Source of the DNA: Gemmatimonas sp. UBA2094
Lineage (GTDB): Bacteria; Gemmatimonadota; Gemmatimonadetes; Gemmatimonadales; Gemmatimonadaceae
Direction: 5' to 3'
Assembly (NCBI GenBank): GCA_002331565.1
Contig: DCZC01000148.1
Span: 5,378 to 12,972 of the forward strand
Length of the DNA stretch: 7,595 bases
Part shown: positions 1 through 5,579 of the stretch, piece after piece
Layout: every line of letters begins with the position of its first letter
How positions within the stretch are numbered: the first letter of the stretch is position 1
Notes under the pieces: model-generated
Told to the model about the DNA's origin: nothing
The model's database searches: none
The model's input: the letters and a program-made list of their open reading frames with translations, nothing else
Made by a program: the position numbers and the translations under genes

Positions 1-1948
1 GCGCGAGAACATCGTGCGCCACGTGGAGATGGGGAAGGATCACTACACCGCAGCGCGTGAAGGCACCGATGAAATCGGGCTGGCGGTCGCGGCCACTACC
101 TTCTCCATTGTGGCCGTGTTCATTCCGATCGCCTTCCTCGAAGGTGAATCGGGGCAATGGTTCAAGCCGTTCGCGCTGACGATCGCCTGCTCGGTGCTCG
201 TGTCGCTGTTCGTGTCGTTCTCGCTCGACCCCATGCTGTCGGCCTACTGGCCCGACCCGCATCTCGAGGAGCACGAGAAGAGCTGGATCACCAGGCAGCT
301 CGACAAGTTCAATCACTGGTTCAACGGTCTCGCGGCCCGCTACCGGTTGCTGATCGGCTGGGCGCTCGATCACCCGAAGAGCATGGTGACGCTCGCCGTG
401 AGTACGTTCGTCTTCGCCCTCGCGATGCCAGCCCTCGGGCTGGTCGGCGGCAGTTTCTTCCCGCTCGAGGACAACGCCGAGCTCAACATGACGGTGGAAA
501 CGCCTCCGGGCGCCAACGTCGACTATCTCCGTCAGAAGGTGGGCGAAACGATCCGCCTGGCCGACCCCACGCGTCACCCCGAGGTGCTGTACAGTTTCGT
601 GACGGCCGGCGGGGCGAGTGGCGCCGTGGACAAGGCGAGCGTGTATCTCAAGCTGCGTCCCAAGGCGGATCGTCTGCAGGACGGACAGATGACGGCCGAA
701 GAACTCGGCGAGGCCATGCGCAAGGAGGTCGCGGGGATCGGCGGTGCGTCGGTGTCCATCTACACCAACGACTTCGCCGGTCAGCAGAAGCAGATCTCCC
801 TGGAACTGCGCGGCAACAACAAGGCCGCGCTGCAGCAGACCGCCGATCAGTATCTGGCGGTGCTCAAGTCGGTGCCGGGCGCCGTGGACGTGGCGTTGAG
901 CACCAAGGGGCAGAAGCCGGAACTCACGGTGCAGGTGGATCGCGGCCTCGCCGGCGCGCTCGGGCTGAGCGTGGGGCAGGTGGCTACGGCCATTCGCCCC
1001 GCCTTTGCCGGTCTCGACGCCGGTGACTGGGTGGATCCTACCAACGAGACCCGCAAGGTGATGGTGCGACTGTCGCCCGATGCGCGATCGCGCGGCGCGG
1101 ATCTCGCCCAGCTGCCGATTGCGGTGGGGGCAGGGGCCAACGGCACGCTGATTCCGCTGCAGCAGGTGGCGCGCATCAAGAGCGAACTCGGACCGGCCAT
1201 CGTGAACCATCTCAATCGCGACAACGTGATCAAGGTGGAAGCCAACGTGGCGGGGCGCTCGCTCACCGAGGTGCAGACCGATCTGCAGAAGGGGCTCGAC
1301 GCCATCCCGCTGCCGCCGGGCGTTTCACTGTCGGCCGGTGGGCAGGTGGAGCAGCAGCAGGAGGTGTTCAGCAGCATCTTCATCGCGCTCGGTGTGGCGG
1401 TGACGCTGATGTATCTCATCCTCGTCGTGCAGTTTGGCTCGTTCCTCGACCCGATCTCCATTCTCATCTCGCTGCCGCTGTCCCTTATCGGCGTGATGGG
1501 CGCGCTGGCCATCTCGGGCAACACGATCAACCTCATGAGCCTGATCGGGGTGATCCTGCTCTGCGGCATTGTGGCCAAGAACGCCATTCTGCTCATCGAC
1601 TTCGCCAAGTGGGCGCGTGAGAAGAACGGCATGCCGCTCCGTGAAGCGCTCATCGAGGCCGGCGCCATTCGCCTGCGTCCTATTCTGATGACGACGTTCG
1701 CCCTGATCGCGGGCATGATTCCGGTGGCGCTCGGTCGTGGCGAGGGCGCGCAGTTCCGGGCGCCGCTCGGCGTTGCCGTGATCGGCGGCGTGGTGACCAG
1801 CACGGTGCTCACGCTGCTGGTGATCCCCACGTTCTACGAAATTTTCGATCGCTGGCGTACGCGCGCTTCGCGACTGGTGGGGCTGAATCCTCCCCGCACC
1901 GGAGAGTTCCGCGCCTTCGAAATGCCGGTGCCCGAAGCCGGCAACTGA
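1..1948 (+). CDS. RND (HAE-1 family) efflux permease, C-terminal part, 5' truncated
   Basis: Inner-membrane proton-driven pump subunit of a tripartite drug/solute exporter. The reading frame is open from base 2 and gives 648 residues. It begins with RENIVRH, the segment just after the TM4 Asp-Asp proton site, so roughly 410 residues are missing to the left. Visible in order: TM5 and TM6 (about residues 25-78), TM7 near 125-148, a large periplasmic loop starting with GGSFFPLEDNAEL, then TM8-TM12 (about 455-615). Aligning by eye with E. coli AcrB, K526 in GIVAKNAILLIDFA matches the TM10 relay lysine K940, R557 matches R971 and T564 matches T978, so this half of the proton relay is intact. The C-terminus ends in a short polar tail. 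Substrate cannot be told; HAE-1 pumps export drugs, dyes, detergents or metabolites. The adaptor and outer-membrane channel genes, if linked, would lie upstream. Confidence 0.95.
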   Translation, partial: RENIVRHVEMGKDHYTAAREGTDEIGLAVAATTFSIVAVFIPIAFLEGESGQWFKPFALTIACSVLVSLFVSFSLDPMLSAYWPDPHLEEHEKSWITRQLDKFNHWFNGLAARYRLLIGWALDHPKSMVTLAVSTFVFALAMPALGLVGGSFFPLEDNAELNMTVETPPGANVDYLRQKVGETIRLADPTRHPEVLYSFVTAGGASGAVDKASVYLKLRPKADRLQDGQMTAEELGEAMRKEVAGIGGASVSIYTNDFAGQQKQISLELRGNNKAALQQTADQYLAVLKSVPGAVDVALSTKGQKPELTVQVDRGLAGALGLSVGQVATAIRPAFAGLDAGDWVDPTNETRKVMVRLSPDARSRGADLAQLPIAVGAGANGTLIPLQQVARIKSELGPAIVNHLNRDNVIKVEANVAGRSLTEVQTDLQKGLDAIPLPPGVSLSAGGQVEQQQEVFSSIFIALGVAVTLMYLILVVQFGSFLDPISILISLPLSLIGVMGALAISGNTINLMSLIGVILLCGIVAKNAILLIDFAKWAREKNGMPLREALIEAGAIRLRPILMTTFALIAGMIPVALGRGEGAQFRAPLGVAVIGGVVTSTVLTLLVIPTFYEIFDRWRTRASRLVGLNPPRTGEFRAFEMPVPEAGN

Positions 1949-2015
1949 CACGGATTCGTAAACGCAAGCGGCGGCAGGACCGGCACAGACCGGTCGGGTG
2001 TAGATTGCATCGCGT
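1949..2015 (+). promoter_or_regulatory. Short spacer with possible leaderless promoter and GACCGG direct repeat
   Basis: This 67-base gap separates the RND stop codon from the DedA-like start. It has no Shine-Dalgarno sequence near the ATG and no U-tract terminator. TAGATT at 2001-2006 fits a minimal TAnnnT -10 box. Transcription starting about seven bases later would begin within a few bases of the ATG at 2016, giving a leaderless message. No good -35 box is present. GACCGG occurs twice (1978-1983 and 1988-1993), exactly 10 bases apart, the second copy inside the palindrome GACCGGTC. This could be a regulator site or chance in GC-rich DNA. Confidence 0.3.
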
Positions 2016-2675
2016 ATGCGTCTGCCGGTCTCCCTTCTCGTCGCCGAAGCTTCGTGGCTAGCCGTGATGACCGACGCGCCGTGGACGTACACCGTCCTCG
2101 GCGCGTCGGCCATTTTCACGGAAGAACTCGCGCCGATTTTCGGTGGGATTGCCGTACACGAGGGCGAGCTCCGCCTGATGCCCCTCATCGTGGCGATCGC
2201 GTTCGGGGGGTGGATCGCGACCGCGCTGCTTTACGCGGTGGGACGTCTCAAGTGGGAGACCATTCGTCGCCGCTTCCCGCGCACACGAGCCACCGGTACC
2301 GTAGCGCTACGGGTCGTGCGTCGAAATCCGCTCACCGCCTCGTTTTTCGTGCGCTTCGCCTTCGGCTTGCGCATCGTGCTGCCCATGGCGAGCGGGGCGG
2401 CGCGGGTACCGCTGTACGTCTTCCTGCCGGTGTCGCTCGTGGGGTCACTCGTGTGGACCGCCGTGTTTACCCTGGTGGGCTACGTGGCCGGCGAGGCAGC
2501 GGTACAGGCCATCGGGCATCTCGGCACGGCCGGCGAGATCGCAGGGGCCGTGGTGGTCACCATCGCCGTCTTCGCGTTTCTGCGATGGCAGCGCCGCCGC
2601 CGCGAGCGCAAGTCCGAACGCCGCGCCATGGCGCGACGCGCCGACGCAGCGCGGGCAAAGGATGATGTGCGTTGA
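2016..2675 (+). CDS. DedA/VTT-domain (SNARE-associated type) integral membrane protein
   Basis: A 219-residue inner-membrane protein of about the usual DedA length. DedA-family proteins are linked to lipid-carrier and phospholipid translocation and to envelope homeostasis. The family signature is FFVRFAFGLRIVLPMASGAARVP (about residues 110-132), corresponding to the F-x-R-x-x-P-G-x-R re-entrant loop, here with R113 and R119 kept but the usual Pro replaced by Phe. The following SLVGSLVWTAVFTLVGYVAG helix is also typical. An acidic pair E36-E37 sits in the first re-entrant segment. Hydrophobic segments lie near 54-76, 137-158 and 172-190. The last 30 residues are a strongly basic tail (WQRRRRERKSERR and on). 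The ATG at 2016 has no Shine-Dalgarno sequence; M18 (base 2067) is an alternative start but would cut into the N-terminal segment. It follows the RND gene in the same direction and could be co-transcribed with it. Substrate unknown. Confidence 0.8.
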   Translation: MRLPVSLLVAEASWLAVMTDAPWTYTVLGASAIFTEELAPIFGGIAVHEGELRLMPLIVAIAFGGWIATALLYAVGRLKWETIRRRFPRTRATGTVALRVVRRNPLTASFFVRFAFGLRIVLPMASGAARVPLYVFLPVSLVGSLVWTAVFTLVGYVAGEAAVQAIGHLGTAGEIAGAVVVTIAVFAFLRWQRRRRERKSERRAMARRADAARAKDDVR

Positions 2676-2695
2676 CCGCGTTACGCGCCTCCGTG

Positions 2696-4135
2696 CTACG
2701 CGACTCGCTCGAGTAGCGCCGCCGCCTCGCGCAGCTCGCGCCACGCGAGCTCGATGTGTTCCCGGTCGGTGCGGATGTTGCCGATGGCGAGGCGGAGGGT
2801 ATAGCGTCCCTCGAGCTTCGTATGCGAGAGGTACACCTGCCCGCGCGCGTTCACGCGTTCCATGATCGCGGCGTTATGGGCGGCGATGGCCGTCTCGTCG
2901 GCACCAGGCTGCACCCGGCGGAAGCACACGAGCGACAGGGTTACCGGCGCTGTGAGTTCCCAGCCGCCCTCGAAGTGCACCATACCCGCGAACTCCCTCG
3001 CCAGCTCGCAATGATGGCGGATACGCTCCGCAATACCCTCACGCCCGAACGCCCGCAGCACCATCCACAGCTTGAGCGAACGGAAACGACGCCCGAGCTG
3101 GATGCCGTAGTCCATGAGGTTCACCGTCTCGTCCTGCGTGCGCGTGACGAGATATTCCGGCAACAGCGCGAACGCCTGCTTGAGTGACTGCGGGTCGCGG
3201 GTGTACAGCACCGAGCAGTCCATCGGGGTGAACAGCCATTTGTGCGGGTTCACCACCAGTGAGTCGGCGCCGTCGACACCGTCGAGCAGATAGCGTAACT
3301 CCGGCACGATGGCGGCCACGCCGGCATACGCCGCATCCACGTGCACCCAGCACCCATGCTCCCGCGCGATGCGTACCACCTCCGGAACCGGGTCGATGCT
3401 CGTGATACTCGTGGTGCCCACACATGGCACCACGGCAATCGGCTTGAAGCCCGCTGCGACATCTGCCGCGATGGCCGCCGCCAGCGCATCGGGGCGTAAC
3501 CGATACTGCTCGTCGGTGCGCACCTTCACGAGATTTTCGTGGCCGAGCCCCAGGGCGATGACGGCCTTGTCGATGCTCGAGTGCGCGTGCTCGCTGCAGT
3601 ACACGCGCAGGCGTGGCAGGTCGGCGCGTGCCGCCATGCCCCTGGTGCGCACGTCGAAGCCGGCGCGCTCACGTGCTGCGGCAAGGGCATAGAACGTGCT
3701 TACGCTCGCCGTGTCGGTGATCTCGCCGAACCAGCCCTCACCCAATCCCATGAGCTGGCGCAGCCAATCCAGCGTGACCTGCTCGAGCTCGGTGACGGCC
3801 GGGCTGGTAACCCAAAGCATACCGTTCGCGTTGAGCCCCGCCGCGAGGAGTTCGCCAAGGATGCCCGGGTACGCGCCCGAGTTGGCGAAGTACGCGAAGA
3901 ACGCCGGGTGATTCCAGTGCGTGATCCCCGGCATGATCGTGCCGTGAAAGTCGCGCAGCATCGCCTCGAGGGGCTCCGGCCGATCGGGTGGGGAGGGCGG
4001 GAGCGCGGCGCGGATATCGCCAGGCTGCACCCGGCTCCGTACCGGGTATTGCTGGCTGTCTTCGAGATACTCGGCGATCCAGTCGACGGCGGCGTGGGCG
4101 GCCGCGCGAAATTCGTCGGGAGACAGGTCGCCCAT
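2696..4135 (-). CDS. PLP-dependent aromatic-L-amino-acid decarboxylase (group II, DDC family)
   Basis: Predicted cytosolic enzyme removing CO2 from an aromatic L-amino acid to give an arylalkylamine. From the chosen ATG the protein has 479 residues, the usual size. Family blocks appear in order: PGITHWNHPAFFAYF (69-83), GMLWVTSPAVTELE (105-118), SEHAHSS with cofactor-stacking H185, WVHVDAAYAG with D267 pairing with the PLP ring nitrogen, and NPHKW with Schiff-base K299. Y328 in LLPEYLV matches human AADC Y332, the proton donor; its presence favours decarboxylation over the aldehyde-synthase variants that carry Phe. The loop ends in QLGRRFRSLKLW. I chose the start at 4135 because the protein then opens with MGDLSPDEF, as the family does. 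The frame stays open to 4270, with a GTG at 4156, but longer versions are Ala-rich and the longest would overlap the upstream gene. No start has a clear Shine-Dalgarno sequence. Tryptophan, tyrosine, phenylalanine and DOPA are all possible substrates. It follows the M20 pair on the same strand after 112 bases. Confidence 0.93.
   Translation of the reverse strand: MGDLSPDEFRAAAHAAVDWIAEYLEDSQQYPVRSRVQPGDIRAALPPSPPDRPEPLEAMLRDFHGTIMPGITHWNHPAFFAYFANSGAYPGILGELLAAGLNANGMLWVTSPAVTELEQVTLDWLRQLMGLGEGWFGEITDTASVSTFYALAAARERAGFDVRTRGMAARADLPRLRVYCSEHAHSSIDKAVIALGLGHENLVKVRTDEQYRLRPDALAAAIAADVAAGFKPIAVVPCVGTTSITSIDPVPEVVRIAREHGCWVHVDAAYAGVAAIVPELRYLLDGVDGADSLVVNPHKWLFTPMDCSVLYTRDPQSLKQAFALLPEYLVTRTQDETVNLMDYGIQLGRRFRSLKLWMVLRAFGREGIAERIRHHCELAREFAGMVHFEGGWELTAPVTLSLVCFRRVQPGADETAIAAHNAAIMERVNARGQVYLSHTKLEGRYTLRLAIGNIRTDREHIELAWRELREAAALLERVA
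2733..2751. repeat. Perfect 8-bp inverted repeat (hairpin) at the end of convergent genes
   Basis: AGCTCGCG (2733-2740), a three-base loop CCA, then CGCGAGCT (2744-2751). It lies inside the last codons of the minus-strand decarboxylase, 58 bases beyond the DedA-like stop on the plus strand. No T-run follows on either side, so it is not a canonical intrinsic terminator. It could block or stabilise the 3' end of the DedA transcript. It also encodes the amphipathic ELAWREL segment, so coding constraint alone may explain it. Confidence 0.45.
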
Positions 4136-4176
4136 GCGGCGAGGCGAGTCGGTCACGGAAGCATGGAAGGAATGGA

Positions 4177-4212
4177 CTGCCGCCGCTGCCGGACGACCAT
4201 CGGTGGCGGCAG
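4177..4212. repeat. Inverted repeat in the M20-decarboxylase spacer
   Basis: CTGCCGCCGCTG (4177-4188) and CGGTGGCGGCAG (4201-4212) pair around a 12-base loop. The outer 8 bp (CTGCCGCC/GGCGGCAG) are perfect. The inner pairs include two G-T wobbles on the plus strand, which become C-A mismatches in the minus-strand transcript, the direction that matters here. It sits 35 bases past the M20 stop codon and 41 bases before the decarboxylase start. There is no U-tract, so it could be an mRNA-processing or attenuation hairpin, or incidental. The rest of the 112-base spacer (4136-4247) shows no clear promoter. Confidence 0.3.
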
Positions 4213-4247
4213 CCGCAGACGTGAGTGGATCACCCGAATGTGCGCGG

Positions 4248-5579
4248 CTACGGTACGCGCGGGACGCCACCCGTAACCAGAAACTCCATCGCCAACGTGC
4301 TCATGGCCCGCACACCCACCGGCAGCGCCTTGTCGTCGCCCTGGAACAGCGGCGAGTGGTTGCTGGCCACACCGAACAGGTCCACGCTCGGCGGCGTCAC
4401 CGAGAGATTGAAGAAGAAACCCGGCGCTTTTTCGGCGAAGCGCGAGAAGTCCTCGCCGGCCATCGTGCCGGCCTTGTTCTCGAACACGCCGGCCGCTGTC
4501 CCCACGCGCTTGAGCGAGGGCGAGAACTTCGACACCATCGCCGTGTTGTTGATCGTGCTGCCGTAGCCGAGCACCACATCCACCTCAGCCTTCGCGCCGT
4601 GTGCCTCGGCGATGTTCTGCGCGAGCGTCTTCATGCGTTCGGCCACGATCTCCCGCGACTTGGGGTCGAACGTGCGGATCGTGCCGATCATCCACACGGA
4701 ATCGGGGATGATGTTCTCGCGCAGGCCGCCGTGAATCGCGCCCACGGTGACCACGGCCGGACCGGCGGTGAGGTCGAGCGACCGCGAGACAATGGTTTGC
4801 AGCGCCGACACGATTTCGGCGCTCACCACGATCGGATCAACCGCCGTACTGGGGAACGCGCCATGCCCCTGCTTGCCGCGCACGATGATCTTCCACGTGT
4901 CAGCCGATGCGCTGATGGACCCGCCGCGGTAGCTCATGGCGCCGAGCGGCCCCGGGCCCACGTGCAGCCCGAACACGCCATCCACCCCGGTCATCACGCC
5001 GGCGTCGATCATCGGCTGCGCCCCCCCGCGCGGCGGCACCTCTTCGGCCGGCTGGAAGAGAAACTTCACGGTACCCGGCAGCTTGGCGCGCAATCCGGCG
5101 AGCACCTCAGCCGTGCCCATGAGCATGGCCGTGTGCATATCGTGCCCGCAGGCGTGCATCACGCCGGTTTCCTGCCCGTTGTACACGGTGCGCACCGTGC
5201 TCTTGAAGGGCACGTCCACCATCTCCGTCACGGGCAGCGCGTCCATGTCGGCGCGCAGCGCCACGGTGGGCCCCGGCTTCCCACCCTTCAGAATGCCCAC
5301 CACGCCGGGAATGCCACCCACGTTCTCCTGCACCTCCAAGCCGAGCGCCTTGAGGTGCGCGGCCACCAGCGCGGCCGTGCGCTTTTCCTGATAGCCGAGC
5401 TCCGGATGCTGATGGATGTCGTGGCGCCAGGCCGTGACCTTGTCAGTAATCGCGTTGGTGCGCTTGTCGATCTCCGCCTGCAAGGCCGGATCGAACGGCT
5501 GCTGCGCCTGCACCGACGTGGCGCCGGCACAGGCCAGTACCACGCCGGACAGCGCCGCGCGCATCGATCGGATGTACAT
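4248..5579 (-). CDS. Exported M20D metallo-amidohydrolase (hippurate / IAA-amino acid hydrolase type)
   Basis: A 443-residue zinc/manganese hydrolase that cleaves N-acyl or N-aryl amino acid conjugates to an acid and a free amino acid. Residues 1-25 form a Sec signal peptide (basic MYIRSMR, hydrophobic AALSGVVLA, cleavage after VQA before QQ), so it should act in the periplasm; VLAC at 14-17 resembles a weak lipobox, so a lipoprotein is possible. Metal-site motifs are complete: RADMDALP (109-116), MHACGHDMH with C144 and H146, QPAEE with catalytic-base E179 and ligand E180, GLH206, QGHGA with H239 in the lid domain, and the late histidine H408 in NHSPLF. The lid/dimerisation domain spans about 220-330. 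The ATG overlaps the TGA of the upstream M20 gene by one base (TGATG), which argues for translational coupling and fixes the start; an internal Met at residue 6 is possible. The frame remains open far upstream, but that part overlaps the other M20 gene and is not coding. Exact substrate unknown. Confidence 0.93.
   Translation of the reverse strand: MYIRSMRAALSGVVLACAGATSVQAQQPFDPALQAEIDKRTNAITDKVTAWRHDIHQHPELGYQEKRTAALVAAHLKALGLEVQENVGGIPGVVGILKGGKPGPTVALRADMDALPVTEMVDVPFKSTVRTVYNGQETGVMHACGHDMHTAMLMGTAEVLAGLRAKLPGTVKFLFQPAEEVPPRGGAQPMIDAGVMTGVDGVFGLHVGPGPLGAMSYRGGSISASADTWKIIVRGKQGHGAFPSTAVDPIVVSAEIVSALQTIVSRSLDLTAGPAVVTVGAIHGGLRENIIPDSVWMIGTIRTFDPKSREIVAERMKTLAQNIAEAHGAKAEVDVVLGYGSTINNTAMVSKFSPSLKRVGTAAGVFENKAGTMAGEDFSRFAEKAPGFFFNLSVTPPSVDLFGVASNHSPLFQGDDKALPVGVRAMSTLAMEFLVTGGVPRVP

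Noticed and set aside
847..1830. Minus-strand open frame opposite the RND gene
   Set aside because: Ser/Thr/Met-rich shadow; the plus strand here encodes the conserved RND core.
2677..2687. CGCG-TTA-CGCG mini-hairpin between the convergent stop codons
   Set aside because: Only 4 bp with no T-run; too weak to call a terminator.
4165..4212. Intrinsic terminator after the M20D gene
   Set aside because: The minus-strand stem has two C-A mismatches and is not followed by a U-tract, so it was kept only as an inverted repeat.
4136..4270. N-terminal extension of the decarboxylase to 4270
   Set aside because: Ala/Ser-rich residues unlike the family, no Shine-Dalgarno sequence, and overlap with the end of the M20D gene. 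GTG at 4156 remains a minor alternative.
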